A DNA stretch of 64,000 nucleotides, taken from NCBI GenBank assembly GCA_965215345.1, contig CBDCDL010000002.1, positions 3,658,001-3,722,000 of the forward strand, read 5' to 3'. Both the position numbers and the translations under genes were made by a program. Under the pieces are notes generated by a model, which had not been told where the DNA came from, searched no databases, and worked only from the letters and a program-made list of their open reading frames with translations. Below are positions 1 through 10,228 of the stretch, piece after piece (within the stretch, counting starts at the first letter, position 1; each line of letters starts with the position of its first letter). The stretch is from CATQHW01 sp965215345. Its GTDB lineage: Bacteria; Spirochaetota; Spirochaetia; SZUA-6; Bin103.

Positions 1-1089
1 GGTGAGGATGATCGCCACGCCCGGCAGCATGATCCAGGTCGACAGCAGGATGGCGTTGAGGTTCTGCGCCTCGTTGATCAACAGTCCCCAGCTTGTCAGC
101 GGCGGCTGGATCCCCAAGCCCAGGAAGCTGATCGCGCTCTCGCCCAGGATCATCCCCGGCAGGGCGATGGTGCTGACCACGATCAGGTGGCTCATCACGT
201 TGGGGACCACGTGCTTGCGCATGATGAAGCGGGCGTCGGCGCCGCCGGCGACGGAGGCGCGGATGTAGTCGCGCTCGCGGATGCTCAGCACCATGCCGCG
301 GATCTGGCGCGCCAGCCCGGTCCAGCCGATCAGGGCCAGCACCGTGACGATGCCGAAGAACCTCCAGGTGGATGGCCAGTCCGGGGGCAGGATGGCGGCC
401 AGAGCCAGCCACAGCGGCAGCGTGGGAATGGAGCTGATCATCTCGATGAGGCGCTGGATGAGCATGTCCGTGCGGCCGCCGTAGTACCCGGAGATGGTGC
501 CGATGATGACGCCGAGCAGGGTGCTCAGGGCGACGCCGAACACGCCCACGCTCAGGGTGATGCGCCCGCCGTAGATGATGCGGCTCAGCATGTCGCGGCC
601 GCGGTAGTCGGTGCCGAGCAGGTTGATGTGCGCGCCCTCTCCCTCGACGCCGAACAGCTTGGTGCGCAGGCGCTGAGCGCCGATGCCGAACTGGGCGCGC
701 GGCCGTTTCACGAAGAAGCGGATCGGGTGGCGGGTGGATTCATCCCGTTCGTAGACGAGCTGGAAGTCCTGGTTGACGGCCTGCTTCGTGCCGTACACGA
801 ACGGGCGCTGCAGCCGGCCATCGCTGTCGAAGAACCGGATCGGCTGCGGCTGCATGTACACGCGCTCCGAGGACTCCGACGGCGGATACGGCGCGAAGAA
901 GCCGGCGAAGATGTAGACCGCATAGCTCAGCGTCAGGAATGCCAGCGCCACGAGCGCCAGCTTGTGCCTGCGGAACTTCCGCCACGCCAGGGTGCGCCCG
1001 GTCACTCTTCGAGTGCGGCGTGCGGGCGCCTGCTCCGCCGTCCGCGGCTCCGTCGTCGTCGCCGCCGTTCCCGGTGCGGACCCTTGCAT
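1..1089 (-). CDS. Opp/Dpp-type ABC transporter permease (DppC-like), partial
   Basis: Inner-membrane permease subunit of a peptide/oligosaccharide ABC importer. The frame opens at ATG 1089 and stays open to base 1, so the C-terminus lies outside the window (363 codons seen). An N-terminal cytoplasmic stretch is followed by a first membrane segment (LVALAFLTLSYAVYIFAGFF), a roughly 110-residue loop typical of DppC/OppC proteins, and then the conserved permease core. The coupling-helix (EAA-type) loop is visible as YIRASVAGGADARFIMRKHV followed by VPN. The gene begins 14 bases after the stop of the DppB-like permease and shares its strand, so it is the third gene of a binding protein-permease-permease operon. 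The substrate cannot be told from sequence; family-5 systems carry peptides, but related ones carry oligosaccharides. Confidence 0.9.
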   Translation of the reverse strand, partial: MQGSAPGTAATTTEPRTAEQAPARRTRRVTGRTLAWRKFRRHKLALVALAFLTLSYAVYIFAGFFAPYPPSESSERVYMQPQPIRFFDSDGRLQRPFVYGTKQAVNQDFQLVYERDESTRHPIRFFVKRPRAQFGIGAQRLRTKLFGVEGEGAHINLLGTDYRGRDMLSRIIYGGRITLSVGVFGVALSTLLGVIIGTISGYYGGRTDMLIQRLIEMISSIPTLPLWLALAAILPPDWPSTWRFFGIVTVLALIGWTGLARQIRGMVLSIRERDYIRASVAGGADARFIMRKHVVPNVMSHLIVVSTIALPGMILGESAISFLGLGIQPPLTSWGLLINEAQNLNAILLSTWIMLPGVAIILT

Positions 1090-1103
1090 CTACTCGAATC
1101 TGC

Positions 1104-2108
1104 CTATTCGAATCTGACGGTGGGGTCGAGCCACGCCAGCACGATGTCGGCCAGCAGGGTGCCCACCTGCAGCAGGATGGTAGCCATCAGCAGGAAGGTG
1201 CCGGCCACGTAGCTGTCCTGACGGATCAGGCCGTCGTAGAACATCAGGCCGACGGTGGGCAGCGCCAGGACGATGCTGATGATGGTGTCGCCCGAGATCA
1301 GCTCCGACAGGGTGTTGCTCATGCCCATCACCCAGGGATGGAGGGCGTTTCTGAGGGCGTGGCGGTACACCACCAGCCGCTCCGGCAGTCCCTTGGCGCG
1401 CGCCGTCTGCACGTAGGGCTGGTTGAGCTTGTCCAGCAGGTTGCCGCGGATGATGCGCATGCCGGCGCCGGCGCCGGTCACCAGCCCGACGGCCAGCGGA
1501 ATGCTGAGGTGCTTGAGCAGATCGATAAGCTTGCCGAGGCTCCAGGGGGCGTTGACGTAGTCGGACGAGAACAGGCCGCCCACCTGCTCGTTGAACACGA
1601 ACACCATGACCGTCATGAAGATCAGCGCCAGGAAGAACCCGGGCGTCGCCATTCCCAGAAAGGCCACGACGTTGGCAACGTAGTCGAACAGCGAGTACTG
1701 GCGGCGGGCGGAGAATATCCCCAGCGTGAAGCTGGCGGTCAGGCCGACCATCAACCCGAGCAGGCTCATCAGGATGGTCCAGCCGACACGCTCCAGGATC
1801 AGCGTATGCACCGGCCGCGCCACCTGGAACGAGTAGCCGAAGTCGCCGCGGGTGACGATGTTGAACACCCAGGCGGCGTAGCGGGCCAGGACCGGCCGGT
1901 CCAGTCCGTACTGGACCCGCAGTTCTCCCAGCGCCCTGAGCTGCGCCTCCTTCTCCGCCTCCGTCATGTTCAGGTTGGCGCGGATGCTCGACTCGTAGAC
2001 GCTGACGAAGTCGCCCGGCGCCAAGTCGATCACCAGGAAGCAGACGAACGACAGCACCACGGTCACCGGCAGCATGTAGATCAGACGCCGGACGATGTAG
2101 CGCGCCAT
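1104..2108 (-). CDS. Opp/Dpp-type ABC transporter permease (DppB-like)
   Basis: First permease of the importer, 334 residues, a normal length for DppB/OppB. It starts MARYIVRRLIYMLPVTVVLS, the characteristic N-terminal membrane helix of this family, followed by a long periplasmic loop and five more hydrophobic segments. The coupling loop reads YVQTARAKGLPERLVVYRHA with the following LRNA, which matches the family signature. The C-terminus ends in LAWLDPTVRFE, a common ending for DppB (LDPRVR). It lies 61 bases downstream of the binding-protein gene and 14 bases upstream of the DppC-like gene on the same strand, so the three are probably co-transcribed. No ATPase gene is seen; it would lie beyond base 1. 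Confidence 0.95.
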   Translation of the reverse strand: MARYIVRRLIYMLPVTVVLSFVCFLVIDLAPGDFVSVYESSIRANLNMTEAEKEAQLRALGELRVQYGLDRPVLARYAAWVFNIVTRGDFGYSFQVARPVHTLILERVGWTILMSLLGLMVGLTASFTLGIFSARRQYSLFDYVANVVAFLGMATPGFFLALIFMTVMVFVFNEQVGGLFSSDYVNAPWSLGKLIDLLKHLSIPLAVGLVTGAGAGMRIIRGNLLDKLNQPYVQTARAKGLPERLVVYRHALRNALHPWVMGMSNTLSELISGDTIISIVLALPTVGLMFYDGLIRQDSYVAGTFLLMATILLQVGTLLADIVLAWLDPTVRFE

Positions 2109-2169
2109 GGTGGGTTAAGAGCGGTGGGGGCGAATCGCCCCCACCGCCGAAATACGACTCAGCAGAGGG

Positions 2170-4155
2170 TTACGGTATCTCGAACCACTGCCACATGCGC
2201 ATCGCTATGTATTGATCCCAGCTCTGCCGCATGATGCCGCCGGTCCTGAGCTCCGGCACGTAGAAGTACGGAACGTTGCCGAGCGTGTTGTCCACGACCA
2301 CGGTCTCGGTCACGCCACCGCGGGCGAACGCCTGCCGCGGCGCGTTCTCGGCTCCCCAGGCGACGAACTGGTCCATCGCCGTCTCCAGGTCCAGGTCGCC
2401 GGCGAAGTAGGCGTCGCGGATCGTCATGCCTTCGACCTGCCAGTCGAACAGTTCCGTCGACTTGGTGCGCGGCAGCATCGGGTTGGGGTCGCCCTCGTTC
2501 TCGGGATACAGGCCGCCGCCGTTGCGCAGCGTCGACTCGAAGCCGGCCTGGTTGGTCCAGCCGCCCCACAGGAACGAGCTGTTGCCGCGCATGTCGTACT
2601 CGCCGGTCACGACCAGGGTCTCGTTCATCACCACCTCGTTCATGGGGTTCACCGAAACCTTGAAACCCATCTGGTTGAGCTGCTCACCGGCGCCCTCGAT
2701 CCAGCGGACGCGCATCCAGTCGTGCGACGGCGCGACGATCAGCCACTCGATGGTGTCGCCCGCCTGGGGCGAGCCGGCCGGGTACTCGCGGTAGCCGTCG
2801 CCGTCCGAGTCCATCAGGCCCAGCTCGTCGAACGTCGCCAGCGCGGCGTCGCGGTCGAAGGTCTCGACGTGGCTGTCGGCGTACTGCGGATAGGCGGCGA
2901 GCATGGCCGTCGAATGCAGCGGCTTGTGGGCGGGACAGACGATGCAGGTGTGCATGCCCATCGCGTCGGTGTCCAGGCCCGTGCTCAGCGCCATGGTGAA
3001 GTCGGGATCCCGAAACAGCTCCCGCAGGCCGTCCCTCGGCGTGTCCAGGTTGATGCGCAGGCCCTGGTAGACGCCTACCTTGCTCAGGGGCAGCAGGCTG
3101 TAGTTGCCGCGCTCCTCGTTCTGGCGGATGACGCCCGCCTCCTGGGTGCTGGCCTTGGTGAAGTCGCCCCACAGCTCGTCGGACGCCAGACCCAGCGCGA
3201 TGTCGGAACCGTTGGTCTGGTACTTCATCACCACCGTGTCGAAGTACGGAAGCTGCTGTCCCTCGGCGTCCACCTTCCAGTAGTAGGGGTTGCGCTCGAA
3301 GATCAGCTTGTCGCCGACCACGCCGGTGGGCTGGAACGCGCTGAGGACCGGCGGGCGGTCACGCGGGAAGCGGGCCGAGTTCCAGTCCTCCATGGTGGCT
3401 TCCGGGTTGTACGTGGGATGCAGCTTCTCCATCTGGTGCTTGGGCAGCCAGGGGATGGAGACCGACGGCCAGATGGCCGGCGAGAAGAACATCGGCACGA
3501 TCTCCGGGTACGAGTTCTTCATCGTCACCTTGAAGGTGTACGTGTCGATCTTCTCGAACTCCGGAACCCCGCCGGCGCCGGCCAGGGGGCCGCCCTCGGC
3601 GAAGTACAGTCCCTCGATGTTCGGGATCTGGGTGCTGGCGATCACGCCGCCGCGCACCACGTCGTCCCAGGTGAACATGATGTCGTCGACCGTGAACTCC
3701 ACGCCGTCCGACCACTTCACGCCTTGGCGCAGGTGGAAGATGACCTCCTTGCCGTCCTCGGAAATCTCCCAGCTCTCGGCCAGGTTGGGCTCGATGCTGA
3801 TGTCCGGGTGGATGCCGGCGGGGTGGCCGATCGTCTCGTCGACCTTCCACTGCACGAGCTGCTCCTGCCAGTGCAGGACGCTGCGGGCGTGCTGACCGGT
3901 GACCCAGTAGTTGACCGGCAGGTCGAGATCGGACTCGTGCGGCAGGGTCATCACCGTGGTGGTGTAGGTGCCGATCTCCGGTGCTTCCACGTTGACGTAG
4001 GGATTGGGCGGGAGACGCTCCGCTACGGGAGGCAGCTCTCCGGCCGCCACTTGCGCCGCGAGCATCGGCGATTCCGAGTACTGCTGGCTGACCGCGGCCC
4101 ATGGCAGCGCAAGCGCCACCGCCGCGAGCACAGCGTACGTCACCATTCGTTTCAT
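2170..4155 (-). CDS. Family-5 extracellular solute-binding protein
   Basis: Periplasmic substrate-binding protein (661 residues) of the adjacent Opp/Dpp-type importer. ATG 4155 is chosen because AAGGAG lies 7 bases upstream and because it starts a clean signal peptide (MKRMVTYAVLAAVALALPWA) with probable cleavage after AVS. There is no lipobox cysteine. The body shows the family-5 pattern: a binding core beginning LAESWEISEDGKEVIFHLRQ, followed by GVKWSDGVEFTVDD. At 661 residues it is on the long side for this family. It is the promoter-proximal gene of the operon. The long open frame on the opposite strand over this region is a codon-bias shadow. Confidence 0.95.
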   Translation of the reverse strand: MKRMVTYAVLAAVALALPWAAVSQQYSESPMLAAQVAAGELPPVAERLPPNPYVNVEAPEIGTYTTTVMTLPHESDLDLPVNYWVTGQHARSVLHWQEQLVQWKVDETIGHPAGIHPDISIEPNLAESWEISEDGKEVIFHLRQGVKWSDGVEFTVDDIMFTWDDVVRGGVIASTQIPNIEGLYFAEGGPLAGAGGVPEFEKIDTYTFKVTMKNSYPEIVPMFFSPAIWPSVSIPWLPKHQMEKLHPTYNPEATMEDWNSARFPRDRPPVLSAFQPTGVVGDKLIFERNPYYWKVDAEGQQLPYFDTVVMKYQTNGSDIALGLASDELWGDFTKASTQEAGVIRQNEERGNYSLLPLSKVGVYQGLRINLDTPRDGLRELFRDPDFTMALSTGLDTDAMGMHTCIVCPAHKPLHSTAMLAAYPQYADSHVETFDRDAALATFDELGLMDSDGDGYREYPAGSPQAGDTIEWLIVAPSHDWMRVRWIEGAGEQLNQMGFKVSVNPMNEVVMNETLVVTGEYDMRGNSSFLWGGWTNQAGFESTLRNGGGLYPENEGDPNPMLPRTKSTELFDWQVEGMTIRDAYFAGDLDLETAMDQFVAWGAENAPRQAFARGGVTETVVVDNTLGNVPYFYVPELRTGGIMRQSWDQYIAMRMWQWFEIP

Positions 4156-4177
4156 TTCGTGCTCCTTGGGAGGGTTT

Positions 4178-4197
4178 CGGCCGCTGAAGAGCGGCCG
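4178..4197. other. Short perfect hairpin in the leader of the binding-protein gene
   Basis: CGGCCGCT, a GAAG loop, then AGCGGCCG form an 8-bp perfect stem 22 bases upstream of the binding-protein start codon, inside the probable leader of the minus-strand operon. It could stabilise the transcript or affect translation. It has no T-run, so it is not a classic terminator. Confidence 0.4.
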
Positions 4198-4461
4198 CAG
4201 GCAAGGTAACAAACGAGCGGTCGTGCGTGCAACAGGAAGCCGGTAGGTCCCTGATCTTCGCCCGGGACGTCTGTTCCCATGAAGAGTGCTCGTCGGACAA
4301 GCGATTTGAGGGATCGAGGGAGTGACCTTCCATATCCATGCTATCGGCGTCATGCCAGCTCGGTTGCCCGTTCTGGCCAAGACGCCTTTCTTGCTTGCTC
4401 GACACGAACTGCACCAGGATGCCTCCAGGCCCACGCTGGCGCCCTGGCGACCTCCCGCACG

Positions 4462-4730
4462 TCGCGCTCGATGGGCTTCCCCGATCTGATCGACACCCAT
4501 CTGGCGCTGCGCACGCGACAGCGGGGCTTCACCGAGGCTCAGATGATCGAGACCATCGTGCTGCTGCAGACCATCGCCGCGCTCTACGAGCAGCACGACC
4601 AGCGGCTGAGCATCGCCACCATCCACCAAGACGCCACCCTCATCGAGAGCCACACGCAGGCCGCCTACCCGACCTGCCAAGGCGGGCGCGGCTACCCAGC
4701 CGATGATCGCGCTGTGGGCCGAAGCCGACC
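4462..4730 (+). pseudogene. IS1380-type transposase fragment (plus-strand copy)
   Basis: A broken transposase piece. The readable part starts near GFPDLIDTHLALRTRQRGFT and EAQMIETIVLLQTI, then jumps to DQRLSIATIHQDATLIESH, the region of the first catalytic aspartate in IS1380-like enzymes. The stretch expected between the two blocks is missing, so an internal deletion has occurred. Near 4700 the frame shifts (the tail QPMIALWAEAD is in another frame). The fragment abuts the minus-strand IS1380 remnant at about 4730, so two different transposase genes are joined head-on. Assignment to the IS1380 superfamily is from remembered motifs. Confidence 0.6.
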
Positions 4731-5294
4731 AGCACCACCCGCCGCGCGTGCTCCCAGGAGTCGGCCCGGAAGGCTGCCCGTGTACCGGCACCGGCAAGCC
4801 GTCCACCAGCCGCTTGCGACGGCGGCGCCGGTTGCTCAGACACAGCTTGCAGCGCCAGTTCGCTGACCGCCTCGCGCACCACCGTCTGGTTGGCCTCTCC
4901 GCTCAAACCGCGTCCAAACAACCGTGACATCGTCGGCTGCGAGGGCAGCACGCGCTCCTGCTCCAGCGCGGCGGTGCCGCGGCTGTCGTTGGCAACCCGA
5001 AAGCTCGGGTCGTGCCGCAAGCGGTCGGCGTCGTCTTGGTCGCGCCAGCCCTGCCCGAGCAGCAGCAGGTTGATGCGCAGCAGGCCGGCCAGCGGACAGG
5101 TGATGGTGTTCGGCTCGCGCGGATTGAACAGCCGCTCGGTCATCCGCTTCACGATGCCGTTCCGCTCCATGATCTCGCGCAGCAGCAACGCGCCGGTGTC
5201 CGCGCTCAGATGATCCGCTCACGTCTCGACCTGCACGACCTGCCTGCACGCAGCGATTGAAGGTGGTCGACAAGATCGGTAGGGTTTCACCCAC
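4731..5294 (-). pseudogene. IS1380-family transposase remnant, sibling of the copy at 8496
   Basis: Decayed relative of the transposase at 8496-10232. It starts MGETLPILSTTF like that copy (MGETLPIFSTTF), shifts frame after about 35 codons, then continues LLREIMERNGIV and LLLGQGWRDQDDADRLRHDP. After VVREAVSELALQ it deteriorates, with an internal deletion that joins the VDGLPVPVHGQ region to ADSWEHARRVVLV. The catalytic core is therefore lost. The upstream sequence around 5295-5315 also resembles the leader of the intact copy. The left end abuts a fragment of another transposase and the right side abuts an IS110 remnant, so this is a composite scar. Confidence 0.8.
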
Positions 5295-5319
5295 GGCGTG
5301 TCTCGTCCTTGTGGTGGCG

Positions 5320-5633
5320 TTAAACCACCTGTCCAGTTTCTCGGGACCACCTATTTCTTTGAACTCTTGGCGTTGACCAGCAACACCTCGAAGTCCTCCT
5401 CCAGGATGTGATGGATCGGCTCCAGTACACGCCCGTGCTCCATCGCCACATGCGTAACAGCCAGCCTCCTGAAGCCACTCGCTCGCTGAGACCCAGCACG
5501 TCCCCGGTCATCGTCGTATAGGTGCACACTTCATCCAGGTCCTCCCGGCCCGCCACGCCGTGCCGTACCAGATTGACCACCACGGTATCCTTGTGGACAT
5601 CGATCCACAACAGCATCGATGCACGACTTCCAT
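5320..5633 (-). pseudogene. IS110-family transposase N-terminal fragment
   Basis: The fragment begins at ATG 5633 (MEVVHRCC), then needs a frameshift to reach WIDVHKDTVVVNLV, the DEDD-type N-terminus of IS110 transposases with its first catalytic aspartate. It continues TYTTMTGDVL and STGVYW, both standard IS110 motifs. A further frameshift follows, after which the sequence degenerates. Only about the first quarter of an IS110 transposase (usually over 300 residues) remains. It runs directly into the IS1380 remnant at 5294. Confidence 0.75.
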
Positions 5634-5865
5634 GTCATTTCCTCCTGTCACCAAAAGTTGGAGCACAGCGGTGGACGGCAGCGGGTTCGCACGAGTACTC
5701 AGGCCGTCCGTATCAGACTCTGTCACGGGCTTGGTCCGCACCAGAGAGGTTCGATCTCTACCGTTCCGCTCTCTCAACTCGAAGGCTACCACTCCTGATC
5801 GTTTTCATCCCCTTGACGCGTCGCGCATCGGCGTAGGCCGACTCAGTAGAATACCGAGACGGCGT

Positions 5866-6945
5866 CCAAAGCTGCATCTGCTGTACCACTTCCGGCTGCC
5901 CTACTCCGGGTTCGAGTACGCTGAGGTGGTGCTCGGCGGCGAGAGCTTCGTCGCCCTGAGCGGCGGCTGTCAGAACGCCTTGTGGCTGCTCGGCGGCGTC
6001 CCTCGGGAGCACCGCACCGACAGCCTGGCGGCTGCCTACCACAATCTGGATCAGGCGGCCCGCGATGACCTCACCCGCCGTTACCAGGAGTTGTGCGACC
6101 ACTACGGCATGCAACCCACGCGCAACAACCGCGGCGTCGCCCATGAAAACGGCAGCGTCGAAAGCGCCCACGGCCACCTCAAGCGCGCCATCGAACAAGC
6201 CCTGCTGCTGCGCGGCTCGCACGACTTCGATGACCTCGCTGCCTATCGTGCCTTCATCGCCGAGATCGTCGGTCGCCACAACGCCCGTCACCGCGCCCGC
6301 ATCGACGCCGAACGCGCCGTGCTGCGACCGCTGCCGGCGCAGCGCACCCAGGACTTCGAGCTGGAGCGCGTCCAGGTCACCTCGCACTCCGGGTTCACCC
6401 TGCGCAAGGTGTTCTACTCGGTGCCGTCGCGGCTGATCGGCCACACCCTGCGCGTCCACCTCTACGATGATCGGCTGGAGCTGATGCTCGGCTCCAGCCC
6501 ACTGCTGACCCTGCCCCGCGGTCGTCCCCACAGCGACGGGCGCCGTGGCCACGTGGTCAACTATCACCATCTCATCCCTGCCCTGCGCCGCAAGCCGATG
6601 GCCCTGCTGCATCTGGTCTACCGCGATCAACTGTTCCCGCACGACGCTTACCGCCGCACCTTCGATGCGCTGCTCGATGCCCTCGATGAGCGTACCGCCT
6701 GCCGGCGCATGGTCGGGCTGTTGGCCCTGGCTCACGAGCGCTGCTGCGAGGCGGCGCTGGCTGCCCACCTTGCCGACCTGCTCGACGCCGGCACGGTGCC
6801 GGAACTGGAACCTCTTCAGGAGCGGTTCGGTCCCGACCCGCAGTCGCTGCCGCACCTCGACGTGCGCCTGGGCTCGCCAGCCGACTACGACGATCTGCTC
6901 GACCACACCGCCGAGCTCGCCACCGCACCGGCAGGCGCAGCATGA
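5866..6945 (+). pseudogene. istA: IS21-family transposase IstA, N-terminally truncated
   Basis: About 360 residues of the C-terminal two thirds of an IS21 IstA transposase. The readable part begins LYHFRLPYSGFEYAEVVLGG within the integrase core. It reaches the catalytic glutamate region (RGVAHENGSVESAHGHLKRA) and the C-terminal beta-barrel (DFELERVQVTSHSGFTLRKV). The helix-turn-helix and the first catalytic aspartates are missing upstream of 5866, where the frame continues through unrelated sequence. Its last codon overlaps the start of the istB fragment by ATGA, the usual istA-istB arrangement. It cannot be active alone. Confidence 0.85.
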
Positions 6946-7130
6946 GTACTGGCGTTCCCATCGATACTGCCGCGCTCAACCTGATGCTCAGCGAACTGCG
7001 CCTGCCCACCATCAAGGCGACCATCAGACGCGGGATGCCGACTGACTCGTTCACACACCTAATGATGGCCATTCTCGTCACCTCCGAGCTACACCAATCG
7101 GCGGACACTATCCTGCTAATCGGCCGGTAG
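6942..7130 (+). pseudogene. istB: IS21-family helper ATPase IstB, N-terminal fragment
   Basis: ATG 6942 overlaps the istA stop. The first about 27 residues (MSTGVPIDTAALNLMLSELR, then LPTIKAT) match the start of IstB-type AAA+ helper proteins. The frame then runs into unrelated sequence and stops at 7130. The Walker motifs are absent, so this is a truncated remnant. The break marks the right edge of the surviving IS21 material. Confidence 0.7.
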
Positions 7131-7918
7131 GATGGGGCAAGCTCTGCTAGATACAGAAGAAGAGTTGATCGCGATTCCGCGGACTTCATCCATGCTCGGT
7201 ACGTGTCCACAGTCCAAGACAGTTGTAGCATAGCATGGTGGCAGTTCGCTGGAAGACGAGAACGAACATAGGTGGCAGAACGGTGCGATAGAGCGGTAGC
7301 CGCGGCGCGCTTCGCCAAACGGCCGCGACCATTCAGCGGCACGCCGGCCCGCCGTCCTCTATAGAATAGAAACTAGGACGAACCGACCACATGTACCGAC
7401 GTTACGTTCAGCCATGCGCATCGGCTCGCCCCACGAACTCTCAGGCACACCCCTCCCAAGCTATCCGTAGTAGTCCACTTCGACACAGTTCCCATAGTAG
7501 CACTCGCATGTGTATGGATTCTGCCCCAGTGTTGCTGCACCGATAGACGACGGTCTGCCCGCACCTTTCCTCAGTCCTATGAGTAGAAGGAGGGCACGGA
7601 AGGCATCGTCCGGGCCTCGGGTAATTGTGGGACGCAAACCCGGACGAAGCGGCGACTACCAGCAAGGTAACTACAAGCCCCAAAAGAAGACGGGTGCGGC
7701 TCCTTTGCGACGACCACTCAGGAACCCCGGGGCGTGTGAGGGAGTCGGGCTGGGAGTGAGCGACCTTCGCTGAAACAGACGGCAGCGCCAGGAGAGTTCG
7801 GCGGCGATAATCCCGCTGGCGAGAGTTCGGCCGGATGCGGGGAACGCAGCAGGGGCGCGCTGGCGTTTGCGGTCGAGGGTGGTGAGCGAGGTCGTTGGGA
7901 CCGCAGCGGGCTGCGGCT
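7131..7918. other. Gene-free stretch between IS remnants
   Basis: About 790 bases in which no frame on either strand gives a recognisable protein. Short frames exist (for example 7510-7773 plus) but show no motif and no ribosome-binding site. The hexamer-level repeat GAGAGTTCGG occurs twice near 7794-7840. This is probably decayed mobile DNA. Confidence 0.5.
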
Positions 7919-8392
7919 CTACTTGACGAGTCTCAGGCGATTCCTTCGTTCACTGGGCGTGGGCCGCAGGTGCGGCACCTGTCCGTCGGCGTAGCGCTGC
8001 TGATGGGTACGCTGCCACTCGCGCGCCTCATGGAAGGCCCAGTACTCGTCGAAATCGCCACTTGAGCGCAGCGCCCGCAGGCGCAGCACCGCCTCGGCCC
8101 CCGACAGCCGCCAGCGTGCGCCGGTGATACCAAGCCGGTCGTTGACCAAGTGGCGGCACGCGCCTTCGATGACCCCCGAGCCGATCGGCAGCCCGGCGGC
8201 AAGGTACTGATCGTAGGCCAGGTAGTCCTGGTACTTCAGCAGGTAATTGGCGCACCGGTCCAGCGGCTCGCGCCGCCGACTCGTCAGACCGCGCTTGGTG
8301 GCGCTGCGCCGCATGCCGGCAGCCACGTGCACGGCGCGGCCTTCCAGCACTCGCCGAGGCGGTGCAAGACCCACTGTTCCAGCGTTCTTGAG
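7919..8392 (-). pseudogene. ISKra4-family transposase, C-terminal part (split by IS1380 insertion)
   Basis: The C-terminal portion of an ISKra4-type transposase: LAAGLPIGSGVIEGACRHLV, then ITGARWRLSGAEAVLRLRAL and SGDFDEYWAFHE are typical of the family's end. The 5' portion lies at 10234-10550 on the same strand, separated by an IS1380-family element. If that element and one copy of its TTGAG target duplication are removed, the sequence rejoins as CAEGSRTLEQWVLHRLGE and then needs one extra base to reach VLEGRAVHVAAG. The gene was therefore apparently frameshifted as well as interrupted. Confidence 0.85.
8388..8392. repeat. Target-site duplication, left copy (TTGAG)
   Basis: TTGAG immediately before the left inverted end; the matching copy is at 10229-10233. 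A 5-bp duplication is plausible for an IS1380-family insertion. Together they define the exact element boundaries. Confidence 0.85.
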
Positions 8393-10228
8393 CCCGGCTT
8401 ATTCACGGAGGAGTAGAGAAAGAGTAGGCGCGTCCGCCGATTTGCAGTAGAGTCAAGGTGTTACGCCAAAACCTCCGCAAAGGACGGGACACGCCGTGGG
8501 TGAGACTCTACCGATCTTTTCGACGACCTTCAACGGCTCGGTGCAGGTCGAGGCGCGGGCGGAGCATCTGAGCGCCGACAGCGGCGCGCTGCTGCTGCGC
8601 GAGATCATGGAGCGCACCGGCATCGTCGAGTGGATGGACGAGCGGCTGCTGGATCCGCGCAATCCGCTGCTGATCACCTACCCGCTGGCCGACGTGCTGC
8701 GGACCAGCCTGTTGCTGCTGGGCCAGGGCTGGCGCGACCAGGACGACGCTGACCGGCTGCGGCACGACCCGAGCTTTCGCGTGGCCAACGACACGCGCCG
8801 CGGCACCGCGTCGCTGGAGCCCGACAGCGTGCTGCCCTCGCAGCCGACGTTGTCGCGGTTGGTGGGTCTGTTGAGCGCGCCGACCAACCAGGATGTGGTG
8901 CGTGAGGGGATCATCGAGCTGGCGGTGCGCCGGCTGTGGAAGGACAACGGGGAGCGGCGGTACAAGCGGTTGATGATCGACCTGGACGGCCTGCCGTTCG
9001 AGGTGCACGGGCAGCAGGCCGGCAGCCAGTACAACGGCCACTACGGGCAGCGGATGTTTCATGCGCTCATCGCCAGTTGCGCGGAGAGCGGCGACCTGCT
9101 CGACGGCACGCTGCGGCCTGGCGCGGTGGGCTCGGCCGACGGCGCGCTTGAGTTTATCCAGCGGGTGGTCGAGCGCTGCCGGCCGCGGGTGTGCGAGTCG
9201 GTGCTGGTGCGTATGGACGCCGGATTTCCCGACGGAAAAACGCTCACGGGCCTGGAGTCATCGGGCATCGACTACGTGGCGCGCATCCGCAACAACGCGG
9301 TGCTGGACCGCCTGGCGCAGCCGTATCTGCGCCGGCCGCCGGGGCGTCCGCCGCGCGAGGGGCGGGTGTGGTGCCACGAGCTGCGCTACCAGGCCGATTC
9401 CTGGGAGCACGCGCGGCGGGTGGTGCTGGTGGTGGTGGAGCGGCCCGGAGAGCTGTTCCTCGACTACTTCTGGCTGATCACCAACCTCAAACGCAACCGC
9501 TACAGCGGCGCGCGGCTGTTGGGGCTGTACCGCATGCGGGGCAAGGCCGAAGGGCACATGGGAGAGTTCATGGACGTGCTGGCGCCGGCGCTGTCCTCGG
9601 CGCCGCGTGCGAAGAGCCACTACCGGGGCCGCTGCCTGGAGGCGGCCACCGAGCCGCAAGAAGCAGGAGTGCGGGCCCAGAACGAGACGCTGTTGCTGTT
9701 GAATCTGCTGGCCTACGAGGTGCTGCACGCGGGGCGCTGTCTGATGCAGCGGGCGACCGGCGTCGGCTGGAGTTTGCGCCGGCTGCGCGAGCGGGTGCTG
9801 CGGGTGGCCAGCCGGGTGGTCCGCCACGGCCGGCGGGCGACCGTCGTGATCGCGCAGCATGCGGCGGCCGACTGGCGCACTTCAGGACTCTGGTCGGGCG
9901 GACGGCGATGCATCCTGGCTGCGGCTGTGGAACAAGCTCACCCTCCTGGACTGGGCGCCCAACGGCTGAGGCCGACAGGCCGGCACGTTCAGAACCTCTT
10001 CGTCGAGCACCTGGGCGCGGTCATCTGTGTCCTCGCCGGCGTGCTCGACTGCCGTCAGCCTTTCGGTCCCGACCAACCGCGCCCTTTCAACGCTGCACGC
10101 GCTCTTGGCCATCTGCTCCCAGCCGCGCCGTCACTCCTGCATGGCTGCGCCAGCACACCCATTTTATGGAATAATCGTTCTTCTATCTCCAGGCATGGCT
10201 TGTCAGACCGACGCGTGAATAAGCCGGG
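8393..10228. mobile_element. IS1380-family insertion sequence with inverted ends
   Basis: A complete-looking 1836-bp element. The left end reads CCCGGCTTATTCACG (8393-8407) and the right end is its exact reverse complement (10214-10228). Both sides carry TTGAG (8388-8392 and 10229-10233), a 5-bp target duplication. The element carries one transposase gene and lies within the ISKra4-type gene, whose two halves flank it. Perfect ends and a perfect duplication indicate a fairly recent insertion. Confidence 0.9.

Noticed and set aside
2212..4209. Long plus-strand open frame (665 codons)
   Set aside because: It lies opposite the clear family-5 binding protein; its product is His/Arg/Asp-rich with no motif, a GC-bias shadow.
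4640..5188. Functional 182-residue protein
   Set aside because: It is the in-frame middle of a decayed IS1380 transposase when compared with the copy at 8496.
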